Positions 31,605 through 41,032 of a stretch of 64,000 nucleotides of DNA are shown here, piece after piece. A program made the position numbers and the translations under genes. Source of the stretch: an uncultured Pelagibacteraceae bacterium (GTDB lineage: Bacteria > Pseudomonadota > Alphaproteobacteria > Pelagibacterales > Pelagibacteraceae); NCBI GenBank assembly GCA_902590395.1, contig CACIWQ010000001.1, positions 106,768 to 170,767 on the forward strand. The letters are read 5' to 3'. A model generated the notes under the pieces. It had not been told where the DNA came from. It did not search any database and saw only the letters and a program-made list of their open reading frames with translations. Within the stretch, counting starts at the first letter, position 1; the number at the start of each line of letters is the position of its first letter.

Positions 31605-31613
31605 TTATCCACA
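31605..31613 (+). promoter_or_regulatory. DnaA box (TTATCCACA), second copy in the same intergenic region
   Basis: Exact match to the TTATCCACA consensus, same orientation, 92 bp from the first. Confidence 0.5.
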
Positions 31614-31645
31614 CCTTGCCTTGTGTCCCATCATATTATAGATTA

Positions 31646-31660
31646 GAACAAAAAGAGAAC
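31646..31660 (+). promoter_or_regulatory. LexA/SOS box upstream of umuDC
   Basis: GAAC-AAAAAGA-GAAC, exact GAAC-N7-GAAC (reverse complement of GTTC-N7-GTTC), 3 bp before umuD ATG. Confidence 0.7.
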
Positions 31661-31663
31661 ATA

Positions 31664-32056
31664 ATGAAATTACTATTACCATTTCATCTAAATAAGGTTG
31701 GGGCAGGATTTCCTTCCCCGGCAACAGATTATGTTGAAGATGACATCGATCTAAATTCACATTTAATAAAAAATATACCTGCCACATTTCTCATTAGAGT
31801 GCAGGGCAAGTCCATGAATACTGTAGGGATTCATGACGGTGATCTTTTAGTAGTAGATAGAAGTTTGAACCCAAAAAATTTTTCTACAGTAATTGCTAAT
31901 GTTAATGAAGAATTAATTGTCAAAACTTTTGTGAAAGAAAAAAATCAATCTTTTTTGACATCCGGATCAAAAAAAATAGAACACAAAATAGATTTATCTG
32001 AAAATCCTGAAATTTTTATTTGGGGTGTAGTAACTTACATTATACATGCTTTATAG
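31664..32056 (+). CDS. umuD: UmuD-like S24 peptidase (Pol V accessory subunit)
   Basis: VGAGFPSPATDYVEDDIDLNSHLI closely resembles E. coli UmuD; catalytic Ser in VQGKSMN and Lys in ELIVKTF; ATG 31664 preferred over TTG 31616. Confidence 0.94.
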   Translation: MKLLLPFHLNKVGAGFPSPATDYVEDDIDLNSHLIKNIPATFLIRVQGKSMNTVGIHDGDLLVVDRSLNPKNFSTVIANVNEELIVKTFVKEKNQSFLTSGSKKIEHKIDLSENPEIFIWGVVTYIIHAL

Positions 32057-33326
32057 TAAAAATAAAATAGCCTTGGTAGATTGCAACTCATTTTATGTTT
32101 CTTGTGAAAGATTATTTAACCCATACATTATTAAAAAACCTGCTGTTGTATTATCTAACAATGATGGATGTGTAATTTCTCGTTCGGCGGAAGCTAAAAT
32201 TTTAGGTATTAAAATGGGAGAACCTTATTTTAAAGTAGAAAAAATTGTAAAAAAAAATGATATAAAAGTTTTTTCTTCAAATTATTCACTGTATGGAGAT
32301 ATATCAAGAAGGGTTATGAAAACTTTAAAACAATTTTCGCCAGAGATAGAAATCTATTCCATTGATGAAGCTTTTTTAAATTTGTCTTCAATAAAAAATG
32401 AAGATTTAGCTGAATATGGAAATAAAATTAGAAAAACTGTTTTGCAATGGACGGGGATACCAACTAGTATTGGCATTGCAACAACAAAAACTTTAAGTAA
32501 AGCAGCAAATCATATCGCTAAAAAAGAAAAATCGGGAGTTGTGGACTTCGTGAACTCAAAACAAGTAGACAAGTTACTTGAAAAAATCAAAATAAATGAT
32601 GTTTGGGGTGTTGGCAATCAGTTAACAAAATTTTATATCAAAAACGGAATAAATACAGCTTGCCAACTTAAGAATGCACATAATAATTGGATAAAAAAAA
32701 ATACAAACGTTTTTGGATCACGAACTGCTGCTGAATTAAAAGGAGTTTCATGTATTGCTTTAGATATACATCATGAAAAAAGGAAAAATTGTTGTGTATC
32801 AAGATCTTTTGGAAAAAAAGTTACCAAATTAGAAGAATTAAAAGAATCTATAACAACCCATTGTTTAAATGCTGCAGAAAAAATAAGAATTGATAATCAA
32901 ACGGTAAAAAAAATAACTGTTTTCATAAGAACAAGCCCCTTTCAAAAAAACAAAGATTACTATGCTAACGCAAAAGATATAGATTTACCTATCAGAACAA
33001 ATGATAGTATTGAATTAGTCAAACAAGCTTTGATTGCGCTTAATCATATATATAGAAAAGGATATAGGTATCAAAAAACAGGAATAATTCTCTCTGGTTT
33101 AAATGACATTGATGTTTACAAAAAAAATTTATTTTCATTGGTTAATAACGAGGAAAAGAGAACAAAATTAATGAAAGCTATCGACCATACAAATATTAGA
33201 TTTGGCAGGCATGCTTTGAGCATTGCGCAAGCTGGATTAAAAAGAAAATGGAATATTAAAAGGCAATATTCATCAAAAATCGATACAGCAAGTTTTGATT
33301 TTTTACCTATCGTTAAAACTGTTTAA
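32046..33326 (+). CDS. umuC: Y-family DNA polymerase, UmuC
   Basis: ALVDCNSFYVSCERLFNP, VVLSNNDGCVISRSAEAK, IYSIDEAFLNL, SIGIATTKTLSKAANHIAKK. Confidence 0.96.
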   Translation: MLYSKNKIALVDCNSFYVSCERLFNPYIIKKPAVVLSNNDGCVISRSAEAKILGIKMGEPYFKVEKIVKKNDIKVFSSNYSLYGDISRRVMKTLKQFSPEIEIYSIDEAFLNLSSIKNEDLAEYGNKIRKTVLQWTGIPTSIGIATTKTLSKAANHIAKKEKSGVVDFVNSKQVDKLLEKIKINDVWGVGNQLTKFYIKNGINTACQLKNAHNNWIKKNTNVFGSRTAAELKGVSCIALDIHHEKRKNCCVSRSFGKKVTKLEELKESITTHCLNAAEKIRIDNQTVKKITVFIRTSPFQKNKDYYANAKDIDLPIRTNDSIELVKQALIALNHIYRKGYRYQKTGIILSGLNDIDVYKKNLFSLVNNEEKRTKLMKAIDHTNIRFGRHALSIAQAGLKRKWNIKRQYSSKIDTASFDFLPIVKTV

Positions 33327-34190
33327 ATCATCAACGCTACTAATATTGTGCAAAGATCTATTTAGTTCTTCAATATTCTCACGCTGGGACACCCTAAAAA
33401 CTAAAAACAAAAAAATCATAACAATTAAAACAGGAAAAAGCGTAATAATAGACAAATTACTAGAAACGAAAAAAAGATAAAAAATTAAAAATAAAACCGA
33501 TCGAACTGCTACCGTATATTTAAAAACCGCAATTATAGAAAAAGAATGGATTAAAAGATTAAAAAAGTTCATTTTGGAAGGGCCAAAATATCTTTTGCCT
33601 CTAGTTGAGGGTATCGATGCCCGATCAGAGATAATCTTTGTTACAGAGCCAGAAAAACTACTCCATATACTTGCTTCCTTGATTAATTGAGCAACCTTTT
33701 CCTTTGGTAGACAGCTGTAATTACCAAATTTAATTAATTTACCAGTAAAAATATAAGTTAAAATTTTATGGCTTAAATACATTAATTGAAAGAGAAAGCC
33801 TTCTGAGCGCTTAATTCTATCAGCTGTAATGACTGTTTTTGGTTTCTCGATTGATTTCTTAAAAATTAAATCTAATTCTTCTGGCCTATCCTCTCCATCT
33901 CCATCCATTAATATGACATAATCAAAATCTTTTTTCTCAAATAAAAATTTTAAACCAGTTGCATAACATCTTGCATGTCCTTGGTTTTTTTTAATATTCA
34001 TTACACAAATAGTCTTTATATTTTTAAGATTTATTTTTTCCTTTGGTTTTTCTTCTGTTGAAGCATCATTTACAATCATAACTGAAACTTCACCTTTCCA
34101 TTCGGAAATTTGTTGATCAATCTCATTTAAAAGTTTATTTACAGATTTCCAGTCATTGTAAGTTGGTATTAAAATTACAAATTTTTTCAT
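33303..34190 (-). CDS. GT2 family glycosyltransferase with C-terminal TM helices (polyprenyl-phosphate sugar synthase-like)
   Basis: VILIPTYNDWKSVNKLL, VNDASTE, LMDGDGEDRPEEL; two predicted C-terminal TM segments. Confidence 0.85.
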   Translation of the reverse strand: MKKFVILIPTYNDWKSVNKLLNEIDQQISEWKGEVSVMIVNDASTEEKPKEKINLKNIKTICVMNIKKNQGHARCYATGLKFLFEKKDFDYVILMDGDGEDRPEELDLIFKKSIEKPKTVITADRIKRSEGFLFQLMYLSHKILTYIFTGKLIKFGNYSCLPKEKVAQLIKEASIWSSFSGSVTKIISDRASIPSTRGKRYFGPSKMNFFNLLIHSFSIIAVFKYTVAVRSVLFLIFYLFFVSSNLSIITLFPVLIVMIFLFLVFRVSQRENIEELNRSLHNISSVDDLNSFNDR

Positions 34191-35575
34191 TTATCTCCAA
34201 TCATGCAAATGTCATTTAAAAATTGAATTTGATACAAAATACCATCGCAATCTTGTAAAGTGTTAAAATCTTTAATCAGTACAATACCAGTATTAACTTC
34301 TTTGTCTGCTTCCATTTTCCATTGAGGTCTTGATTTTAAATGGTAGGATAAATTTTGCGCATACCATCCATCTATCCAACCATAGCCAACTACTATTTCA
34401 ATTTTATTTGTAAAATTTTTATCCCATTCAGTCTGAACTTTTTGTGCTATTTGCCTTCCTGGATAATCTGTTCTCTCATTTTTTTCAGAGATTGAAGTTA
34501 AATAATATGTAATGGGAGAAAGAAAAAGAATAAATAAAAATATAAAAAATAAATTTTTAAATTTTGATAAATTAATTTTTGCTTGATATATGTAAACAAA
34601 AAACACTCCTATAAAAAGATAAAAAGGTGACATTCCCATAGTTCTTATTCTGGCACCTGTAAATAGAGAAGTTAAAAAAATTAAAAAAATTGGAAGAACT
34701 GTTATTGAAATTAGAAAAAGTAATTTTTCATCTTTGAAATTAAATTTCATTTTAACTTTGGTAATAATAAAATAAAGCATTATTAAAAAAGGTATAAGAA
34801 TAGCTATTTGCTTTCCCAAGAAAATTATTGGATATATTATATGATTAAGAAATTCTAACGATTTAAAACCAGATAAAGGATCATCAACTGATCTAAAGAT
34901 TGCATAATTAATAGTGGTATAATTGTTGTCCACCAACCACATTAAATGCGGTGCCAAAACTGCAAAAAAACTTACAAGTGAAATTAAACATTTGAAATTA
35001 ATTTTTTTGTTAATTATCAAATAAATAAAAAATATATCCATTGCTATCAATAAATAAATAAACAAATATTTTGATAAAACTCCTAGGGCCGCAAAAAAAC
35101 CAAATAATAGCCAATTCGTAATGTTGTTATGTTTTATGCCTTTCCAACAATAATAAACTGATAGTGCCCAAAACGGTAGCTGGCAAACATTTACATTGAA
35201 TTCTGGAGTTGTATAATTGTAAAAATAAATTCCTTCTAAAAGTAATATTGAAACCAAACTTAAAATTTTATTTTTAAAAAAATCTTTAGAAAAATTAAAA
35301 ATAATAATAAAACTTAAAACAACGAAAATTTGACTTAAAAAATAATAAGCCCAGTCTTGTTTTCCAAACATTTGATAAAAAAGCTCAACAAACCATGCGC
35401 TAAGAGGTGGGTGTTTTTCATAACCGAGCTGTAAGTCATTTCCCCAAGCTAAAGCTTCTATTGTATCTAATGGAAGATTATTGTTTGTAAAACTAGGAAC
35501 TAAAGTCCAAACAACAATATGAAAAAATAAAAAAAATATTAAAATTTTATTAATATCGATTTTTTTGAACGCCAT
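34187..35575 (-). CDS. GT39/ArnT-like (GT-C fold) membrane glycosyltransferase
   Basis: Many TM segments; PMT-like N-terminus (DTIEALAWGNDLQLGYEKHPPLSAWFVELFYQMFG). Confidence 0.8.
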   Translation of the reverse strand: MAFKKIDINKILIFFLFFHIVVWTLVPSFTNNNLPLDTIEALAWGNDLQLGYEKHPPLSAWFVELFYQMFGKQDWAYYFLSQIFVVLSFIIIFNFSKDFFKNKILSLVSILLLEGIYFYNYTTPEFNVNVCQLPFWALSVYYCWKGIKHNNITNWLLFGFFAALGVLSKYLFIYLLIAMDIFFIYLIINKKINFKCLISLVSFFAVLAPHLMWLVDNNYTTINYAIFRSVDDPLSGFKSLEFLNHIIYPIIFLGKQIAILIPFLIMLYFIITKVKMKFNFKDEKLLFLISITVLPIFLIFLTSLFTGARIRTMGMSPFYLFIGVFFVYIYQAKINLSKFKNLFFIFLFILFLSPITYYLTSISEKNERTDYPGRQIAQKVQTEWDKNFTNKIEIVVGYGWIDGWYAQNLSYHLKSRPQWKMEADKEVNTGIVLIKDFNTLQDCDGILYQIQFLNDICMIGDK

Positions 35576-35603
35576 TAGTTAAATTTATACAAGTTTATCT
35601 CTC

Positions 35604-35631
35604 TTGACACCTAGAAAAACGTCAATATACT
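35604..35631 (+). promoter_or_regulatory. Sigma70-like promoter for dksA
   Basis: TTGACA (35604-35609), 16-bp spacer, TATACT (35626-35631), about 33 bp before the dksA ATG. Confidence 0.7.
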
Positions 35632-35663
35632 GTGCCGCCTTAAACATTTGTTAGTGAGGTATT

Positions 35664-36071
35664 ATGCCAAAAAAATATGTTCCTAATGATAAAGAAAAAT
35701 ACATGTGTGCACGACAAAAGGCTTACTTTAAAAAAAGACTAATTGAATGGAGAAAAGAAATCATAGAAATCAACAACAAAAGCCTCTATATAGGCGATGT
35801 CGACCACGAAATTTCTTCTCCGGACATTGTTGATCAAGCGTCTTCTCAGACTGAAAAAACTGTTGAAATGAGAACCTTAAACAGGCAAAGAAAGCTTTTA
35901 TCAAAAATCGATAAAGCTATTAAGAGAATTAATGATAATACCTATGGATATTGTGAAGAAACTGGTGAACCAATAGGTATAAAAAGACTAATCGCAAGAC
36001 CAATTGCTACTCTATCAATTGAAGCGCAAGAAAAACATGAAAAAAATGAAAAAATATACGCCGACATTTAA
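35664..36071 (+). CDS. dksA: RNA polymerase-binding transcription factor DksA
   Basis: DKEKYMCARQKAYFKKRLIEWRKEI...YGYCEETGEPIGIKRLIARPIATLSIEAQEKHE. Confidence 0.95.
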   Translation: MPKKYVPNDKEKYMCARQKAYFKKRLIEWRKEIIEINNKSLYIGDVDHEISSPDIVDQASSQTEKTVEMRTLNRQRKLLSKIDKAIKRINDNTYGYCEETGEPIGIKRLIARPIATLSIEAQEKHEKNEKIYADI

Positions 36072-36694
36072 ATTTTTGGAATTTTTATTCCATTTTTAAG
36101 TGCATCAAATCCTTTTATAACACCATCTCTTTTAGAAATATCTTCATACCAACGACTTAAATTTATAAATTTTTTTAACCCAATATCATGTATTGGATGT
36201 CTAGCTATCCAAGGAAAAGTCGCAATATCAGCAATGGAGTATTCGTCTCCTGCTAAAAACTTTGATTTTTCTAATCTTGCATCTAAATCTTTATATATAG
36301 ACTTAGATATTTTAAAATAGCGCTCCTCTCCAAATTTACTCTTTCCGGGATTATAGTGATGAAATTGATGATGCTGACCTAAAAAAGGGCCAATATGCGC
36401 TACTTGGGCTATAAGCCACTGATTAATTAAAATTCGATTTTTTTTATCATAAAATTTCCCACTCTTTTCGGCTAAATATATTAAAATAGCCCCAGATTCA
36501 AATATACTAATTTTTTTTTCATGATCTGTTATCACTGGTATTTTGCTAAAGGGACTTATTGATCTAAACTTAGAGTTAAATTGTTCCCCTTTATTAAGAT
36601 TTACAACAGTGATTTTATATTTAAATTTAATTTCTTCCAACATAATGGAAATTTTTTTACCATTAGGTGTGTCCGCATAAAATAACTCTATCAT
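36068..36694 (-). CDS. Glutathione S-transferase (YfcG/YghU-like)
   Basis: YADTPNGKKISIMLEE, KIPVITDHE, QWLIAQVAHIGPFLGQHHQF, YSIADIATFPWI. Confidence 0.88.
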   Translation of the reverse strand: MIELFYADTPNGKKISIMLEEIKFKYKITVVNLNKGEQFNSKFRSISPFSKIPVITDHEKKISIFESGAILIYLAEKSGKFYDKKNRILINQWLIAQVAHIGPFLGQHHQFHHYNPGKSKFGEERYFKISKSIYKDLDARLEKSKFLAGDEYSIADIATFPWIARHPIHDIGLKKFINLSRWYEDISKRDGVIKGFDALKNGIKIPKI

Positions 36695-37714
36695 TTATTT
36701 TTTAGTGATTCCTAGTCTGTCTTGGACACTTTTTGAAGTTGTAGTAAATTCAAATCTATATTTTTCATTTGGTCTAGCTAATTTAAAGCAAGCTCTAGCT
36801 GCAAGAGCCCCTTCATGAAAACCAGATAATATTAATTTTAATTTTCCTGGATATGAGCAGATATCACCTATTGCAAATATACCTTCTTTATTAGTTTGAA
36901 AATTTTCTGTATTTACTGGTATTGTTTTCTTTTCTAAATTTAAACCCCATTCAACAATTGGGCCTAATTTCATAATTAAACCAAAAAAACCAAGAACATA
37001 ATCGGTAGAAATTTTTTCAATTTTTCCTGACTCATCTTTTATTGTAATTGAAGTAATATTTTCTTTTCCTTCAATGGAGTTAATCTGAAATGGTGTTTTT
37101 ATTTTTAATTTTCCCTCTTTTTCAAGTTCTTTTACTTTATTGCCGCTACTTTCAACACCTCTAAATTCATTTCTTCTGTGAACTAAAGTTACCTCAGCAA
37201 GTTTCGACAATTCAATTGCCCAATCTAAAGCTGAATCTCCACCGCCAAAAATGCTAATTTTTTTATTTTTAAAATTATTTTTATCTTTTATGGAATAAAA
37301 AATTGATTTATTTTCAAATTTTTCTGCCCCCTCTAACGAAAATTTTCTTGGCTCAAAAGACCCAACTCCTCCCGCAATAATTATATTTGGTGCTAAAAAA
37401 ATTTTTTTTTTATTTGTTGTTATTTTCCAATTATTATTTTCCTTAATGATCTGTTCAACTCTTTCGTTTAAATGAAAATTTGTTTTAAAAGGTTTAATTT
37501 GCTCTAATAAATTATTTGTTAAACTTTCTCCTGTGCATTCTGGAAGAGCTGGAATATCGTATATTGGTTTATCTGGATATAGTTCTATGCACTGTCCTCC
37601 AATTTTATCAAGATTGTCTACTACTTCGGCTTTGAGACCTATAAGCCCCAATTGATGAACAGCAAATAAGCCTACTGGTCCAGCACCAATTACTAAAACG
37701 TCTGTTTTAATCAT
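36695..37714 (-). CDS. Ferredoxin-NADP+ reductase, thioredoxin reductase-like type
   Basis: VIGAGPVGLFAVHQLGL, GGDSALDWAIEL, FAIGDICSYPGKLKLILSGFHEGALAARACF; no CxxC redox pair seen. Confidence 0.87.
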   Translation of the reverse strand: MIKTDVLVIGAGPVGLFAVHQLGLIGLKAEVVDNLDKIGGQCIELYPDKPIYDIPALPECTGESLTNNLLEQIKPFKTNFHLNERVEQIIKENNNWKITTNKKKIFLAPNIIIAGGVGSFEPRKFSLEGAEKFENKSIFYSIKDKNNFKNKKISIFGGGDSALDWAIELSKLAEVTLVHRRNEFRGVESSGNKVKELEKEGKLKIKTPFQINSIEGKENITSITIKDESGKIEKISTDYVLGFFGLIMKLGPIVEWGLNLEKKTIPVNTENFQTNKEGIFAIGDICSYPGKLKLILSGFHEGALAARACFKLARPNEKYRFEFTTTSKSVQDRLGITKK

Positions 37715-37721
37715 AATTAAA

Positions 37722-38045
<324 letters not shown>

Positions 38046-38126
38046 TTATGTAACCTAAATATATGCTAAATAAAATAATGCAATAGATAAAATGATGTGT
38101 TTTAATAGTTTGTTGGATTATTTCTT

Positions 38127-40019
38127 ATGGCAACAAAATATCAAGAAATTTATGAAAAATCTATAACTGATGCACAAGGTTTTTGGTCTGAAGTAGCTAG
38201 TGATATATTTTGGTATAAAAAACCATCAAAAATTTTAAATTCTGACAATCCGCCGTTTTACAAATGGTTTCAGGACGGAACCACTAATACCTGTTATAAT
38301 GCAATTGACCTTCATGTTAAGAAAGGTAAAGGTGACAAGCTTGCAATTATCTATGATAGCCCAATCACTAACTCACAAAAGAAAATAACTTATAAAGAAT
38401 TACAAGATCAAGTATCAATTTTTGCAGGAGCTTTATCAAAGCAAGGCATAAAAAAAGGTGACAGGGTCATAATTTATATGCCGATGATTCCTGAGGCTGT
38501 AATCGGTATGCTTGGATGTGCGCGAATTGGGGCTATCCATTCTGTAGTATTTGGTGGTTTTGCTGCAAATGAACTTGCTAGTAGAATTGATGACTCTAAA
38601 GCGAAAATTATTTTATCTGCTTCGTGCGGTTATGAACCAGGAAAAACAATTGAATATAAACCACTTCTTAAAAAAGCTATCGAATTAGCCAAACACAAAC
38701 CTGAAAAATGTATTATTTATCAAAGAAAAGATTTTAAGGCTAATCTAGAAAAAAATGAGATTGACTGGAACGACGCCATAAAAGATGTAAAGCCTGTTGA
38801 ATGTGTTGAAATGAACGCTAACGACTATGCTTATATTCTTTATACGTCTGGGACAACGGGCGTTCCTAAAGGAATAGTTAGAGATATAGGTGGACATATA
38901 GTTGCACTTAAATGGACCATGAAAAATATTTATAACATCGATCCAGATGATGTTTGGTGGTCAGCGAGCGACATTGGTTGGATTGTTGGTCACTCATACA
39001 TTGTTTATGCTCCTTTATTTCATGGATGTACAACAGTACTTTTTGAAGGAAAGCCTGTAGGAACTCCTGATGCCGGAGTCTTTTGGAGAATTATTTCTGA
39101 ACATAAAGTAAAATCGCTTTTCACAGCCCCTACCGCTTTTCGTGCTATTAAAAAAGAAGATCCTAATGGAATTTTTTTTAAAAAATATGATTTATCTAAG
39201 TTTGAATCTTTATTCCTTGCTGGAGAAAGAGCTGACCCCGATACATTAAAATGGGCAGAAGGTTTATTAAAAGTTCCAGTCATTGATCACTGGTGGCAAA
39301 CTGAAACAAGTTGGGCGATTAGTGCAAACTGCGCAGGAATAGGACTAGAAAAAACAAAATATGGATCAGCATGCAAACCAGTTCCAGGATATGATGTAAA
39401 AATATTAAAGAGTGACGGTAAAGAAGCAAAACCAAATGAAATGGGAGATGTTGTTGTTAAACTTCCTCTTCCACCAGGAACTTTTCCAACACTTTGGGGT
39501 GCTGATCAAAGATATAAAGAAACTTATATGTCAAATTATCCTGGTTACTATCAAACGTATGATGCAGGACATATTGATGAGGATGGATATGTTTGGATTA
39601 TGTCACGAACAGATGACATCATCAATGTTGCCGGCCACAGATTATCAACGGGTGCCATGGAAGAAGTTTTAGCAGAACATAAAGATGTTGCTGAATGTGC
39701 AGTCTTAGGAATTGCCGATAAATTAAAAGGACAATTACCCATTGGTTTATTAACGCTTAAAGCAGGCGTCACTAAAAGTCATGAGGATATTTCAAAAGAA
39801 TGTGTGCAAATGGTCAGACAGAAAATTGGTCCCGTTGCAGCTTTTAAAACTGCCATAGTTATAAAAAGACTTCCTAAAACAAGATCAGGTAAAATATTAA
39901 GAGGAACAGTAAGAAAAATAGCAGATAATGAACCTTATAAAATGCCAGCAACTATTGATGATCCTGTTATACTAGATGAGATAAAAGGGGATTTAAAAAA
40001 ACACAACATACTAAAATGA
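38127..40019 (+). CDS. prpE: Propionyl-CoA synthetase (acyl-CoA synthetase)
   Basis: YILYTSGTTGVPKGIVRDIGGH, VIDHWWQTETSW, DVINVAGHRL-type motif (DDIINVAGHRLSTGAMEEVL), KTRSGKILRG. Confidence 0.9.
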   Translation: MATKYQEIYEKSITDAQGFWSEVASDIFWYKKPSKILNSDNPPFYKWFQDGTTNTCYNAIDLHVKKGKGDKLAIIYDSPITNSQKKITYKELQDQVSIFAGALSKQGIKKGDRVIIYMPMIPEAVIGMLGCARIGAIHSVVFGGFAANELASRIDDSKAKIILSASCGYEPGKTIEYKPLLKKAIELAKHKPEKCIIYQRKDFKANLEKNEIDWNDAIKDVKPVECVEMNANDYAYILYTSGTTGVPKGIVRDIGGHIVALKWTMKNIYNIDPDDVWWSASDIGWIVGHSYIVYAPLFHGCTTVLFEGKPVGTPDAGVFWRIISEHKVKSLFTAPTAFRAIKKEDPNGIFFKKYDLSKFESLFLAGERADPDTLKWAEGLLKVPVIDHWWQTETSWAISANCAGIGLEKTKYGSACKPVPGYDVKILKSDGKEAKPNEMGDVVVKLPLPPGTFPTLWGADQRYKETYMSNYPGYYQTYDAGHIDEDGYVWIMSRTDDIINVAGHRLSTGAMEEVLAEHKDVAECAVLGIADKLKGQLPIGLLTLKAGVTKSHEDISKECVQMVRQKIGPVAAFKTAIVIKRLPKTRSGKILRGTVRKIADNEPYKMPATIDDPVILDEIKGDLKKHNILK

Positions 40020-41032
40020 AAAAAATATTTATAATTCTGTTTTGTTTATTAATTACAAGTCCTGCGTATGCTGGAACAACACCATTATTTGATTTATGGA
40101 AATTTTTTAAAAAGGGTAAGATAGTAAAATCAGCTAAGTTAATAAAAATCCCTTCATATAATTCAGGAGCTATTCCAAATGAATTTATGAGTTTAAAAGA
40201 TGGGTCGTATAAAAATTCACCAGTCAAAATAGATGCATTAATTTTATTTCCTAAGAAAGGTGAAGAACCATACCCTATGTTAGTATTCAATCATGCAAGC
40301 GGTGGAGCTTGGCTATTTAGCAATGAATGGTTTAAATTTGACAGACAAATGGCAAAGATGTTGTTGAATAAAGGAATGGCAGTAATTTTCGTAGATAATT
40401 TAACTGGAAGAAATGTAATAACTGTGGATACTGATCAAGCACAAGTATCTACTTATTCATATTATATTGATGCATTTATGACGCTCGAATATTTGTCAAA
40501 AGATCCAAGGGTTAATATAAAAAAAGTTGGAATTACTGGTTGGTCAAGAGGTGGGATGAATTCACTTGCAATCGCTGAAAAAAGAATAAGAGATCTGCTT
40601 GTGAGTAAAGATTTATATTTTGCTGCTTCATTACCTAGATCTAATGAATGTAATCAGTCAGGATATTTTAAAAATCCTCAACCAATCAAAGAAACCAAAA
40701 TCTTGATGGTAAATGGTAAAGATGATGACGCTTCACATGCACACCTATGTGAAGAATATGGAGCAAAAATGAAAGCTAATGGAGCGGATATAGAAGTAAT
40801 AACTAAAAAAGGATGGGGTCATGGATTCGAAGCTAATTATAAACCTGAATATGAAGCAGACCAAGAAAAATGGCTTGAGTGCCCACCTTACTATATAGAA
40901 GATGACGGAATGGCGAACAAGGACTTCAAGATAGATGCTTCATGTATTACTTATGGTTATACCATTGGTGGAGATAAGAAAGCGTTTAGGGGAATGTTCC
41001 AAAAATTTTTTAAAAAAAACTTACTTAATTAA
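40016..41032 (+). CDS. Exported alpha/beta hydrolase (dienelactone hydrolase-like)
   Basis: Signal peptide (MKKIFIILFCLLITSPAYA), nucleophile elbow GWSRGG, late NGKDDDASHAH and GWGHGFE. Confidence 0.8.
   Translation: MKKIFIILFCLLITSPAYAGTTPLFDLWKFFKKGKIVKSAKLIKIPSYNSGAIPNEFMSLKDGSYKNSPVKIDALILFPKKGEEPYPMLVFNHASGGAWLFSNEWFKFDRQMAKMLLNKGMAVIFVDNLTGRNVITVDTDQAQVSTYSYYIDAFMTLEYLSKDPRVNIKKVGITGWSRGGMNSLAIAEKRIRDLLVSKDLYFAASLPRSNECNQSGYFKNPQPIKETKILMVNGKDDDASHAHLCEEYGAKMKANGADIEVITKKGWGHGFEANYKPEYEADQEKWLECPPYYIEDDGMANKDFKIDASCITYGYTIGGDKKAFRGMFQKFFKKNLLN

Noticed and set aside
31616-31663. UmuD N-terminal extension from TTG 31616
   Set aside because: Would place the SOS box within the coding region; residues MPCVPSYYRLEQKENI do not resemble UmuD.
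31466-31663. Calling this region oriC
   Set aside because: Two DnaA boxes alone are insufficient; no dnaA, parAB, gidAB or hemE neighbours and GC skew could not be computed.
40016-40290. 107-aa reverse ORF (39967-40290) over the prpE/hydrolase junction
   Set aside because: Covered by two well-supported forward genes.
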